Below are positions 15,602-28,882 of a DNA stretch of 64,000 bases, piece by piece. The translations under genes and the position numbers were made by a program. This DNA comes from Tanytarsus gracilentus. Its lineage: Eukaryota > Arthropoda > Insecta > Diptera > Chironomidae. Under the pieces are notes generated by a model. It was given only the letters and a program-made list of their open reading frames with translations. It searched no databases and was not told the origin of the DNA. Numbering within the stretch: position 1 is the stretch's first letter; each line of letters begins with the position of its first letter. The stretch spans positions 4,312,001-4,376,000 of the forward strand of contig JAXRKN010000044.1 in NCBI GenBank assembly GCA_038502055.1, read 5' to 3'.

Positions 15602-18600
15602 TACAATAATTTTTATATATGCAAAGTATAGACCATAGTTACTCCAGGCTATCGACCTTGGTGAGTGATTCTCGATCTATATAATATCTATTGCATTGCT
15701 CGATGCGAAAATATTGTCACTAGAGCAACGTGTGTACTTAATGAAAGCGAGTACAGTAATACGACATAATTTTCTCGCTCACTCACACTCTGCGATGGTT
15801 AATGCAACGTCTAGCCGACATAGTAATTAAAATTTCATCATCACTTTCTATTCATCTGTCAATCTATATTTCAGTTATGGCGCGCAGTAGCCGCTAGCAG
15901 AAATGGTATATTTATAGCATCAATGGAAATCTCCATGACGTGAATCAACATCGTGATGTTATGTGTCAAATATAATCTAGATACTTTGTTTTCATCTCGA
16001 TTCGCCTCGAGGGAGGGAAATTATGGTGAAATTAATTTTCTCGGTTTGGATAGTCAAAAAATTAATAAATTAATTTTTGAAAATAAAAAATTTATTTCAA
16101 AATTAAATTAATCGACTCAATTTTGAGTTTCCAACCCCTGATTTATTTTTCAATTTTTTACGCAATCATAAATGTTTTTAATATTTTATTTTCTATCATA
16201 ACATAGTAATGCATCACAAAGTGCATGTAGAACAACTCTAGACGTCTGAAGTGCCCTGCACAACTTGAAACTAATTGAACTTTCATCTGAGCTTTCACAC
16301 CTAGCTCAACTTTAAGCATATATTAAAGGTCAGGATAAAATTTCATGCATCATGTCGCACCAGGAAAGAAAATCAATTTTTTTATGCGAACATTGAACTC
16401 ACCGCCTTTTCTTCGTGTACGCCACAATACGGGCACAGGATGAGATGAATTATTCGGTAGATTCGCCAGCTTGCCAACTGCTAGCTAATTTTTCCTAGAA
16501 GAAGAAATAATTATAAGAAGAGAGAATTAATGAAGCGGAAGTCAAATTTCATCATTAAGATGAGTTTTCATTGCAAGCGATAAAAATTAATTTTCTTTTA
16601 TGAGATAGAAAAGTTTCCGTTCGATCGTAAGGATTGAAGATTTAAAGATCTTCAACTTTTAGCAAAATTAATTAAATTAAAAAATGACTCGATTTTTAAC
16701 GCCAAAAAGGATAACATTTAAACACTTTGTCCCTCACGTACGGTCATCGTTGTCATTACTCATTGTTATGAAATTTTAATGAAAATTTATTAGGTCAGCT
16801 TTTGCGATACTTTAAAGTCCAAAGCACGACATGCTCACGAATTATGTAAAAAGCTCTCGAGCATCATAAATTCACCTCCAAGCCAATTGACTTTGCCGTG
16901 GTGACACCAAGAACATGGTGTGGTAAGCTTAATTGAATTAATGACTCTTAATTTACACTCTCTCATCCCTCTCGACGGGTATTACACAACGTTTCTTTCT
17001 CTCCCACAGTTTCATATTGCGTTTTTGAGAAAATTGTCGCGTAAATATCACTTAGAAATTGAGAATATTTTATAAAAAAGTATAATAGAGCATTTGTTAC
17101 ATGTAATTTGTCAGAATCTACTATTCGTCATCAAATCAGACTCTCTCACAAGATCAAGTTCATGTTCAGTGTGTGTATTACAGCTTTTCTATGTGAAAAT
17201 ATTTCACTTATTTCGCAATTGAAATTCCATTAATATTTGTGGAATTTTTTAACACACACATCAATTTTCGTGGAATTTTTACTTGTCATTTGAGCTTTAA
17301 GTAAACATATGAAATTAATTAAAGTTTTTCACGCGCATTATGCGCACATTCGATGAAGCTGATAAATTTAAGAGAAACACGTTAATTAATTTTATAAATT
17401 TACATACCATGTAAAATTCCAAGAATAATATCTCAGATAATAAACCAAAATTAGTTGCATAATTGTGTAATTAAGTTCTCACATTTTTATTGATTGATTT
17501 AAAAATTTCACACATTCACTTTCAGCAAAAACGTGATGCAGTTTAATCATTTTGTTTACTCGAGAGATTTCGATGAGTAAGAAGCAATAAATTTCAAATG
17601 TCATTAGACTTATTAATGTGTCCATTACCGCTTAGTAAAAGCTCATTTCAAATTAATTGGAATTGTCGCTCACTTATGAGTGTGTAAGCGCACACATAGA
17701 ATTTGTCTATAAAAATAATTTATGCATTAATTCCAACTGGAGTATCAAAAGTGGACTCATTTGCATTTATGTGCATATCGAGTTACAATTTGCATTGTTT
17801 TTTATTCGCACAACCCTGAGCGCCATTTAATTCTACATCTCTCTCGACATATTTAATTGCTATATAGAGATTCGTTAATTATGCATGTGTAGTTAAAGCT
17901 TTACGTTTATTTTTTCGCGAGAAATAATATTTAACTAGATTCTAAATGTTTTAAATTTGAACAAACGTAATGTTCCGAGGTAGTTTAAATTTCAAATTGA
18001 GGTTAAATTTTCAATTAATTCATTTTTAAACTTAAAAATTCTGTCAGCAAAAAAATTATTTTTTGATTTTAAGGATTTGAATCTCTTAAAAATTTTCAGG
18101 GTCAATGAACCTTACTTTGACCTCATTTTTTGTTTAAATAACCTTCAACATTACAATATCACAAAATTGATTAATTAACTTAAATGTTGTTAAAGCTTTA
18201 TTCGCACTCAATACAAGAATCATCTCCTCTTCATGACACACCACACCGATTATGTCATTAGCGAAGAATTAAAAAATATCTCAACAATTTTTTTTCTTGT
18301 TCACTGTTAAGCGGAATTGGAAGAATCTCATCGGCGCCTCGAGAGCAACAAAAAAAATATTTCACTAGCTGTCATCATCAATCAAGCCACGATATATGTA
18401 AATTCGGGAGAAACTTGTTTTCCAATAAAATGTGTGCAAACAATTTTTTTATCTGGCACGCGAAATGAAATTAAAAAAATGTTAGTTAATGGATAAAGCA
18501 TGTTGTGAAAGTAGTCTTGAAAAGTTTGGCTTTGCATTTGTTATTAACATAAACAAAAACTGCATACAACGTCAAACGAGGCCGACCTTGAATAATTCTC

Positions 18601-19036
18601 CTGACTGTTATCTCGCATACACTCGAGAAATTTTTTTTAATATTGTATCATCAAGCCAAGAAGTTTATGATAAAATAGTTTACTTCATGTGAAACTCGAG
18701 CATTATTTTGTCGAGAATTTGTTACAACGTTATCAAATTCATTTGTGAGCAATTTTGTTGATCTGTTGTTGGCATTTTCGGAAGGAAAAGTTTTTTGAGG
18801 ATGAAATTTGCAGTTGAACAATGCATGAAATATTTTGTTCTATTAATCCCTCAATGAAGTTTAAAAGTGAACGTGCATGTCATAATGTGCATGAGCTCTT
18901 TTATTGTGGTTTTAATTGTTTGGAGAATTTCAGAGTTGGATGGGTTTTGTGTTTGAACATTTCATGTGAAAAGTTTCAATTTTAAAAAAAGGACTGGATC
19001 TAGTTTGAGTGCACATAAAATTTGAAATTTGGAATT

Positions 19037-19678
19037 TATCAGAAATTCAGAATTATTATTTATAATTCAACTAAATCATTATTGATCGGAATTTAATTTG
19101 TATATTAACAAATTTTAATTAAATTTCATTGAATTTAATATAAAATACGTTAATTCAAAAAACTTTTCTAAATCCCATTATAAACTTTAAAATGCATTTA
19201 AAATTTTCCATCTCTTTAACGTCAAATCTTCCTGCATTTTAAAACTTCCTTTTTAAACAAAATCGAGCTTTTTTGAATGCATAGCAGAAAAGGCACTTGA
19301 TAGCTATAAAAGTGCAATTTAAACATTTTTAAAATATACAAAAGCATCTCATTGCGATGCATAAAAAGTATACAAAAGTTTTTCTTTTATCAGCAGCAAA
19401 ATTGTATTGCTGCAGTTTTTTTAAAAACCTCAGAGTTGCTTGTTATACACACGTAGAATGCGAAATAAAGGTAAATGATATTCTTATGCGGTGAGTCTTA
19501 AGAGATTGCATAACTATCAGCAGAAAGACTTACATATTACAATGCAGCTCAGCTTTTTTCTTCCTTTGCAGCAGTCGCTGTGTAACTTTTTTGAATTTAA
19601 AATTCAACTTTGTGTATTAGGATTTAAGTCTGCAATTAAGTCGTTGTAAATGTCACCGATCTTAATCCAACATTTCAC
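19037..19678. repeat. Tandem duplication, copy 1 (642 bp)
   Basis: This is the first of two directly adjacent copies of a 642-bp unit. It has no ORF of note. It contains short inverted repeats: GCACTT/AAGTGC at 19293-19298 and 19310-19315, and GCAGCAA/TTGCTGC at 19393-19399 and 19407-19413. It differs from copy 2 at about eight substitutions and one single-base indel. No transposon ends or flanking target duplications were seen. The unit is AT-rich like its neighbours and unlike any family I know. Confidence 0.92.
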
Positions 19679-20319
19679 TATCAGAAATTCAGAATTATTA
19701 TTTATAATTCAACTAAATCATTATTGATCGGAATTTAATTTGTGTATTAACAAATTTTAATTAAATTTCATTGAATTTAATATAAAATACGTTAATTCAA
19801 AAAACTTTTCTAAATCCCATTATAAACTTTAAAATGCATTTAAAATTTTCCATCTCTTTATCGTCAAATCTTCCTGCATTTTAAAACTTCCTATTTAAAC
19901 AAAATCGAGCTTTTTTGAATGCATAGCAGAAAAGGCACTTGATAACTATAAAAGTGCAATTTAAAAATTTTTAAAATATACAAAAGCATCTCATTGCGAT
20001 GCATAAAAAGTATACAAAAGTTTTTCTTTTATCAGCAGCAAAATTGTATTGCTGCAATTTTTTAAAAACCTCAGAGTTGCTTGTTATACACACATAGAAT
20101 GCGAAATAAAGGTAAATGATATTCTTATGCGGTGAGTCTTAAGAGATTGCATAACTATCAGCAGAAAGACTTACATATTACAATGCAGCTCAGCTTTTTT
20201 CTTCCTTTGCAGCAGTCGCTGTGTAACTTTTTTGAATTTAAAATTCAACTTTCTGTATTAGGATTTAAGTCTGCAATTAAGTCGTTGTAAATGTCACCGA
20301 TCTTAATCCAACATTTCAC
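19679..20319. repeat. Tandem duplication, copy 2 (641 bp)
   Basis: This is the second head-to-tail copy, starting exactly where copy 1 ends. The same short stems are present; the loop of the GCACTT/AAGTGC pair carries a substitution while its arms are unchanged. After 20319 the sequence matches the unit for only about five more bases (TATCA) and then diverges, so there are two copies rather than an array. Either a recent duplication or an assembly artefact from two haplotypes would look like this. Confidence 0.92.
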
Positions 20320-23300
20320 TATCATGTGATTATACCGCACTTCATCAAATTACGACTTTAAAATTTTTTCTGCACTCTCAGCTTTTTTTTTGCACACTGT
20401 TTTTTCAACAAATACACTAAAATAGAAAAAAATGAAATACATCAGAATTTTTGTATTCACTTATCATTTTGTAGGGTAAATTTTCATACACTTATATCCA
20501 TTCACACCGTTTATCAGTTTTATTGAGAAATTACGTAAATAAACTTTTTGCTTAGTTGTGATTTTTGATGGTGGTTGTCACATTTTTTTCATTGATTACT
20601 TTTCGGAAGAGATTTCTTCAAAAGTGGGATGAATAAAAATTTTATTGGTTAAAAACAGGGGCGGCCGACTAAGATGTAAATTTAAAAGTATTCAGATTTT
20701 TGTCAGAGCTTTTGTTCAACAGGTATTCAAAATTTATTTGGACAGATGTACAATTACAAAAAATTACAGGTAATTTTGGGAAATAACATGAATTTTGTAT
20801 GAAAATGTGAAATTTTTTGTAATGTAATTTTCACTCGATTACAATGCAATTGCCCATCTCTGATTTATTTGTTAATTTTTTTGCCGTAAAATTTCTCATT
20901 CCGCTCTTAATAATTTCATTCATTATCATCTGATTATTAACACCCATAGACTCGTGACATTTTCGACAAAGGGCAATTTACGTGTGTTTCTATGATTCAC
21001 ACTGGAAACTTACAATCTCTTAAGAGCCTCTTAAAAAATATGGCTTCGAAGAAATTTTTTACTACGACTCTTGCTCTCCTTGACTTTCAACTTGTTTCCA
21101 TTCTTCACAAGAGAGGCAAAGGCATGCATGCAATGAAGAAGATTGCGTTTTATTGACTTTTTTCTCATTCCTTGCAATACATTTGAGAGCGTACATACTA
21201 AAGTACATCGACAACTATTATTTTTTTACATTGCATACATCTTTTTATTATTCCCTTTGTCTCTCTCTCTCCACACTAGTGTCAAGAGTTAAGACACGAA
21301 AACTTATTATTTTTGCTCTGTTGATTTAAAAGTTTCAATTTTTTTTTAGAGAAATAGAATAATTTTAAATTTTTATCATCAATAAATTGTGTTTGAAAAT
21401 GCTCGTAAATTAAAGTCAGGAAATTTTTTATATTCAAATTGAAAACTCAAACATCGAGTTGAAAAGTTTCAAATCTATCTGAAAACAAGCAAAACTTTAC
21501 GTTTTGTTTATTTAAAAAGGCTTTGAGTTTAATTTTCTTGTTAATTAAAAATTATATCGCAATCAAGATGGGTAAATTACCATCAATTTCGGTTGAGAAA
21601 ATAAATAAAATTTAACATTTCCGTCAAATAATTGTAAAATTAAAATTAAGCAATTGATTTAAAATCTTGAATTTAATTTTTATAAATAATATTAGATGTT
21701 TCACTCAAAACATCCACACACGAAAAAAACAATGACAAAAATTTGAATATTTTCTATTTAGAAATGTTTTGGCGTTCGTTTTGTTTCACAATTTTGCGTA
21801 AATATCGCATTAAAAACTCAAAAGCGGGCACGAGCAGAGTGAGAGTAATTTCCAAAATAATTTTTATTTTATTTTTCTGCTATGTAGGACAATGTGAGTC
21901 GCGAAAGTATAAGTAGCGTTTGAAATGTGAGGAAAACACACATTTATAATTTAATATATTTTTTTCTTCGGGCATTTTAATGTGTCACGAACTTTTTTTA
22001 TCACACATAAATTTTTTCACACACATTTAATTGCTTGTCGCTCCAGAAATACTTGGTAAGGGCAGCAAAAAGTGATTTAAGAATTTCCGTACGTGATTCT
22101 TATTATTTTTTCTACGTCATTCATGAAGATTCACAACTACAACGAAAATTTGTTCAATTTTCCAAATGAACTTTGCAAAAATTCATTCAACTTCTTTTTT
22201 TTTTGTTCAAGCAAGTTTCGAAACTTTGACATACATGACAAAATGAAATATGTTTTCACAGATTTATTGCAAATTCACTTTTATGAATTATTTTTATAAA
22301 ATTATTGAACTTCTCCGTCAGTTCGACTCTTATTTTTTGTCGCCTCGACTCTCTCACTTCAATCCATTTGTGATCGCGAACGAGTAAAAACTATTCGATC
22401 GGCTACGAGACTTGCGAGACATTTGTGGCTTTTTTTAAAAGAGAGTGAGAGGATATTGTAAGAAAAATACCTCTTTTTTTTGTTGTATAGCGTCAAAGTA
22501 AAAATAATATAATGTTGATGTCTTATCTTCACGTTAAATACACATACGAAAAGGCTGTGCATACACGGCAAGGGGGAGGTCACCAAAAAAAATTTTCATG
22601 TCCCAAATATAATTTTAAAACTTATGTGAGAAACATAGCAAAATTTATTTTTAGGTGTTCCAACCCCTTGTCATCGACCCACACAAAAGTATTGCAGATG
22701 TTTTGACTCCTAAGCGATCATCACGATCATATTGCATGAAGCTATTCAACTCTTGTTCACAATCTCTGATCACAGAGCGAAACACACACAACTTAGCCTA
22801 CTACGAAGTCTACTACGTCAAGTCATTTTTTTTGTCGATCGGATATGTACATTTGCCACACATGCATGCATATATTTTTTTGCTGGCAGCAAGAGAGACT
22901 CACTCACTCATAAGTGAATTACGCTCCGTCTCTCTTTAACGGCAACTGCGTACTTTTTTCAGCCTTTCATTTAAATACACACGCGTCGATAAATAAGAAG
23001 AATTTTTCACTCTCATGCGGAGACTCACTCTTTTGTTTTTATTACCTCATTTCGCAGATGATGATTATTTTATGCAATGCACACACATCGTCATGTCGCT
23101 GACCATCAGCTGGAGGATAAATACAAACATGGTGTTGATGCGAGCTAGAATATTAATTCAACTTTTTTTTATTATCTCACTCAACTGCAAATGATATGGC
23201 AATAAATTAAAGTTTCGAATATATCCGGCATTGAGATGCAATATTGACACACAACGTAAACACAATTATATTGTTTCGATGGTCAACTGAGACACTTGTA

Positions 23301-26300
23301 TTATTTAGCCTGAAATGTTCAAAACAGGTTGTCTTATCACCACGCAATCGAATGTTTTTATCTTACTTACATGCAGCCGACTCATGGGGTGGCGTAACCA
23401 GAGAAATGTCGAGAAAATTTATGTTCTTTGTTTTTATCGTGAGTCAATCATCTTAAAGATGTGATGAAAGCATTTATCTTTTTATCTTTGTAAATTAAAA
23501 AAAAATACTTAAGTTGTAACTGAGCATTAAAGAAAGCTCCTTAATAAATTTGATTAAATTTTGTTAGCATTCTAAAGACCTTGACTCAGCCTTGAGTCGC
23601 AATAAAAAAACCTGACTCTCATAAAAAATAACAGTTGGGATCAATGAACTCAACACCTATACATGACAACTTTTTTTGGCGAATAAAAAATTCCAATTTA
23701 TCAATTCCCAAAAAATTCAATCCACTTTTACAAACATTGTTGCAAAAAAGACGTTAAGCCAAATTAAATACTGAAATTTACATTAAAAGCCTTCGAAGGA
23801 GAATAATGTGAGATCAGAGATGACTAATTTATTGCATACGTAAAGTAACGCCAGGCTCCGATGTGTATCAAAGTGAAAGATCTCAAAAGCTCGTTTGTGT
23901 TTTTTAGGTAGTCCATTCATAAATTGTGTCATCTTGCTCTCATTTTTTTAAAGTTTTAAAGCTTTCTGAATCAAATCGAAATGAAATTAATTTTTAAACA
24001 AATTGTGACATTATTGAGTACAAATCCTTAAAATCGAAAAACAAAAATTCGCTCGCTAAAATCAATTGGAATTTGATGTGTCTGCAAATGCGAGAGAGAG
24101 ACACAAAATTCCTCAACCAGTTTCATGTCACCATGGTCATTGCTGTTTTTTTTTCGTTAAATCCCCTCGAAAAGTCTTTTTTTGTTTATGTCGTTTTTTG
24201 AATTTTTTCTTTGTTGCTTTCTTTCAGCTTTTTAAAGTTCCGGTTCAAGGACGAATTTTCATTTTTATTACGTTAAAATTTACATATTTCGATAATTCTG
24301 CTGTGGCCTCTGTGCTGAACGTAATTTCTGCAGGGAATATTTTTCAAGCACATGCTGCCCTTTTATAGATTGAACTTTCTCCATTCGAAAGCTGCAAATA
24401 CTTTTGAGAATTCTCATGGAAAACTATTTTTTAAAAGTTAATGAGACGAAGAAGAAAAAGCTTTTCAGCTTGTAAAGGCAAAGTTTTAGCCAAAGGCGTT
24501 CTTGCTGACTTTCAAGTACAAATTAGAAGGAAAATTACGGTTGTAAAACTCTTGGTAAAACTTGTTGATTCTATCGGTTGGAAAACGCTTGAAGGGTGAT
24601 TTTGTATTTACTTGTAAGAGAGTTTAGAAAATTTCTTAATCTCTTCTGAAGAAAATGGATGAAAGTTTTTTAAAGGAAAAATTAAAGTTTGCGATTACGT
24701 TTAAAATTTAAATAAACGTTAAATTTATATTAAAAATTTTCACAATTTTCTTACTCAGCGCAGTAAAGATTTTAATTAAATTATTATTTTATAATCCTTG
24801 AATTAAGCTTAAGTTTTCCAATTAAAATCTTTAATTCTTGCACACCCAGAACTTTCATAAATTTCTCAATTCAACTTATCTCCATAATTCATGAATAGAT
24901 TTGAAAACTTTTTCAATTTTTACTTTTGCAACTTCAAGTTTCCAGATGTGCTATCTCGTAAAGGCTCAAGTGTATTTCATCATAAACAACTTCTAGTTTT
25001 TATTTCACATTTTTTCCACAATTGATTTATGACCCGGCAATAATTTAATAGCGCATTCCGTGTCTTGAGGTTCTTTGTTTAATCTCTTCTCGAGCAATTG
25101 ACGAGAGCGTGAAATGAAAGGAGAGGTGTAAAATGTTTGATAAATAACCAGATTAATTATTCATTTTTACGCCTCTCGTTTTCAATTAAGTTCAGGTACC
25201 GCGAGCGTTCAACACTGTCGTGTGTAAGCGAAACGAGAGGAAGGCAAAAAACGTTCTGATTATGATTGATGATGTTGACTGGTGAAGAAGAAGAGAAATG
25301 GAAAATGATACTCGAAAAGTTGAAGCGTGATCTAATGAGCGAAAAAATTAAGCAGGAGCCGAGAGATGTTGAGTTAACGAAAAAAAAAGTAAAAATCCCG
25401 TGGAGTTAATAACATTCTCGATGGCGCTAACGAGATATCATTCTTTTATGATTATTTCAGTTCTCTTTCTTGTTTTCGTAAGACTCTAATGGAAGGTTCA
25501 TTTTGATCAGTGATTGAGAGTCAAAAAAAGTTAACAGCACACGCGTGACTTAAATCACCGTTTGCTCAATATAATTATGAAGCCTATTTTTACTTCAATT
25601 TTCTAAATTAATTTTTTTATTAAAACATAGATTGATTTTTAATTACAACGCGTTTATTATTAAAGAATAAAAGTTGATTTCAGTCACGTGTTCGAGTTGT
25701 TTTTTTGACGTTGAAAATTGTCTTCTCTCTGAGGCCAAAATTGAGATTTCACGAGTTAGCCATTAGTGTTAAACTTGTGATCATGACGGTTCTGAGAAAT
25801 CTGGATCGATCAAAAATTTCTATTTTTCGTATTTTTATAGAAAATCAAAGAATTTAGAAAAGTAATGATGATGGATCTTTTGATATAAATTTTTAGATAT
25901 ATTTTTGATTAAAAAATCCATAAATTTGCCATAAATAATTTTTTTAAATCTCCACCAGCTTTAAGCATCCTTAAAAATTTACGACAAACAACTGAAATTT
26001 AAAGTGTATCAAAAATTTTATTTCACGTATTTTATTCATGAGCATTCCGTTCGTGCTTTCCATCATATATAAAAACCCTTTTTACACCATTGTATGCTGC
26101 TTTTCTCATAAACTTTATAATGTGCATAAAGATGAAAAAGTTTTTTAATTATCTCTTGAGCATATCGATGACTTTAAAGTTTAAACTGGTGTCGGTGCAC
26201 TCGGAAAAAAATTCTAATGAAGTGCAAGCGCATAAGAAAAAAATTCCTTGAACCGAAAAATCAAATGATAAAGTTTGAATTCATTAAGTTGAGTCTCGTG

Positions 26301-27376
26301 TCAACTTTTCATCGCATAGCAATAACTTTCATTAAAGTGCAACAAAGAACTTTTAAAACTGTAATTAAATAAAGTTTTAAATTGGAATCGTGATTTGTGA
26401 GAAGAGAAGTTCATGAGTGAAGTTATTTTGAAATTAATTGCTTTAATTTTCAATTCAGGATATTTTTTATAATTAAGCCGTTTTAAAAATATTTTCTCGA
26501 TTTTCAATTTAAAATTCACCCTATTAGTTTATGCAAAAAATTCATGATCTGTAAAATCCATGAAATATTTTTTTCAACATTCAAAATGAATTTAAAATGA
26601 CAGAAAAGTATTCAGTAAATAGCAATTTAAATTTAATTTCAATCCATTTTTACATTTCAACGCCTTTTCACGTCAAGAATCATCAAGATGAAATTGAGCT
26701 TTTCTTTAAAAATTACCCACATGTAAATTACCCAAAAAGTTATTTTCATTCAATTTAATTTCTATTCTTTTGATAATGCCGATGTTTCGTTTAGATTAAC
26801 ACTGTACATGAACTCATGAATGAGGGTTTGTTTAGAATTTCCATAAAAGAAGCTTTTTGTGTATGAACTTTCTCTTGTGTTCGCTCGCTTAAAATCATTT
26901 GCATATTCGTTGAAAGAAGTTTTATTATTTGCTTATCGCAATCTTCTCATCACAATTCAGTGAATTTTGAGTTTTCATTCCATCCCTCAACACATTTCCT
27001 CATACACATCTCATCGTAAAATTCATAGAGTTTCTGCGATGCAGGTTTATGGTGGAATTCGCTAGAAGAAGTTTATGACTCGCGATGAATTTTAGTGGCT
27101 GCTGCGAGAAAGTGAAAAACGGAAAATTAAATTTAAGTTTGAGTGTAAAAAAGGATTTTTTGTGTGCGATCGAAAGCTCTTAAAACTTATTTCTTGTCTG
27201 TGAATGATTTCTTCATTTAAATTTCAACGATTTGCATTTTTATGACGCACATTATTTTAAGTGATTTAAATTAAATTCGATTGCTACGCAGATTAATAAT
27301 TTTTATGGAAATTCAGGAATATCGACAAAATGATATTAAAATTTTATAGACAATTTTGTGATTTTATTTGCGAAAA
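20320..27376. other. Gene-free AT-rich region before YEATS4
   Basis: About 7 kb with no supported gene. Short ORFs such as those near 22.5-23.1 kb, 24.1 kb and 26.4 kb overlap in several frames and have low-complexity content, as expected by chance. Short CT-rich and CA-rich stretches occur near 21.2 kb and 22.8 kb. It probably includes the 3' flank of YEATS4 at its right end. Nothing else was recognised. Confidence 0.55.
27363..27368 (-). promoter_or_regulatory. Poly(A) signal for YEATS4
   Basis: AATAAA on the minus strand begins only 8 nt after the YEATS4 stop codon. If used, the mRNA would have a 3' UTR of roughly 25-40 nt. No other AATAAA was noted immediately downstream. Confidence 0.5.
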
Positions 27377-28301
27377 TTATGGCTGTGGATTTTGAGCATT
27401 CATGATTTTTTTGTATTCGGAAATTTTGTCTCGCGTCTCTTGAAGTTTTTCCTTCAATTTATTTATTTCGGCCTTGACTTTTGTTCTCGATTCCTGGATG
27501 TGATCGAGTGTCTTTACTTTCTTCTCCTCAACTGTAAAATAAAATGTTGTCATGTTAATTTAAAATTACAAGCGAAGAGTAATAAAACAAACTCACAATC
27601 AGTATCGTGCGACCATGAGCCACTTGTTACCGGCTGAATTGTGTTTAACATTTGTTGCATTAACTGTGAAGGCTCATAAAAGACAATTTCGTCGTAAAAT
27701 TCTGACACCAATCTCTTTTTGGTGTCAATGACCGGCGGGATAGGTGTGCCATCAGGATTAGTAGATGGCGCATCGGGATTTGGTGGTTGAAAAAGTTTGA
27801 GAATGTGATAGAAAGTGACGGGTCTGCAATGAAATTAATTTATTAGTAGTGTTAATGAGATAAGATTAATTCACTCACTTGTAGATTGTTGGATCATGAA
27901 AGTAGATTTTAATGATGACCTCAAACTCTCCCCAACCAGTTTCCGAAACTTCATACGGTGGTTTTGTAATGATTCGATTAGGATTCTCATAGCTCTCGTG
28001 AAGCTTAAAGTGGATCTTTTTAACATAAGTTTGCATGTCCTCGTTGATATATGGCTTAACATAAACAGTCCATTGATGAGTGTGGCCATCCTCCTCTCGT
28101 TTCTTTCCAAAGGCTCGAGAGACGTTTCCGTAAACGATTGGTTTGACTTCAACGACTCCCTTAAAATTAAAATTAGTTACATTAATAAAAGATTTAAAGA
28201 ATCAAACAAAAAAATAAAGCCGGAAAACTAATTTTTCTCCTTACCTTCATTCTTCCGCCGCTATCCGGTCCAAAGTCGGAGAACTTGAGTAAATTGGACA
28301 T
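27377..28301 (-). CDS. YEATS4: YEATS domain-containing protein 4 (GAS41)
   Basis: Four coding exons on the minus strand: 28301-28245, 28159-27879, 27823-27597 and 27531-27377. They total 720 nt and encode 239 aa, close to the roughly 227 aa of human GAS41. All junctions are GT-AG and keep frame. An N-terminal YEATS domain (about residues 15-145) carries [20 protein letters not shown] and ETGWGEFE. The HESY and GWGEFE segments hold the aromatic-cage residues that family knowledge links to acyl-lysine binding. A lysine/glutamate-rich coiled coil fills the last 50 residues. GAS41 is a subunit of the TIP60 and SRCAP-type complexes that read acylated histone H3 and help deposit H2A.Z in the nucleus. 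It lies head to head with Tgi. Identification is firm; complex membership is inferred from the family. Confidence 0.96.
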
Positions 28302-28882
28302 TTTCACTGCTTAACTGCAAGAACTATGTAAGTTTTGAATGATTTTTCAGCTCAATTTTCCTTTAAAATTAAATTTTTAATATTTCTTAAAAATTGTTTT
28401 TTTTTGTTGTTGTCAACTGAACGCATGCGATCTACTCAATTTTTATTTTGATGAATTTTAATTCGGTTTACATAATTCTGTAGTTACATAATTGTTTGAC
28501 TAATCTCTTAAGTTCTAATTAAATTCTAAAAATTACGAAAAAATTAAGGTAATTAACTAAAAAACGCACAAATTATCAAACTGTTTACATAACGTTCAAA
28601 ATTTATTTAAATCTCTCTAATCATCAGAACCTCGCTAAACCGACATCCGAGTGTTGCACGAATCATACACAAAATCATAATCAAAAAATTAACGAAATTA
28701 ATCAACAAATCACGCAATTTTTGTCAATTAAAATGATTTAAATGATTTAAATGCACATAGCCATCGCAAAGTTTATTAATGCAAAGCATCTGAGTGAGGA
28801 AAAAGTCCAAATTTTGTGAGAGGTGAAAAAAAGTGAGAGAAGAAGAAACAAGTGAATCATAAATTTATAAATTATTTCACAA
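28302..28882. promoter_or_regulatory. Divergent promoter region, YEATS4 / Tgi
   Basis: 581 bp separate the two start codons of these head-to-head genes. The stretch must hold both 5' UTRs and transcription starts. It is AT-rich and I saw no unambiguous TATA box or initiator that fixes either start. A shared bidirectional promoter is inferred from spacing alone. Confidence 0.5.

Larger units (their letters stand above)
1..19036. other. Gene-free AT-rich region
   Basis: No supported gene in about 19 kb. The ORFs here are short (under 140 codons), of low-complexity composition rich in F, L, K, N, I and S, and match no family I recognise. I found no coherent exon chains with GT-AG junctions. No tRNA-like B box, rRNA or insect microRNA that I remember was seen on reading. 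Visible local structure includes A and T runs near 4.7-5.0 kb and a few CpG-rich spots with inverted repeats near 1.6 kb and 15.6 kb. It could be intergenic, regulatory, or intron of a gene whose exons lie left of the window. Confidence 0.6.
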
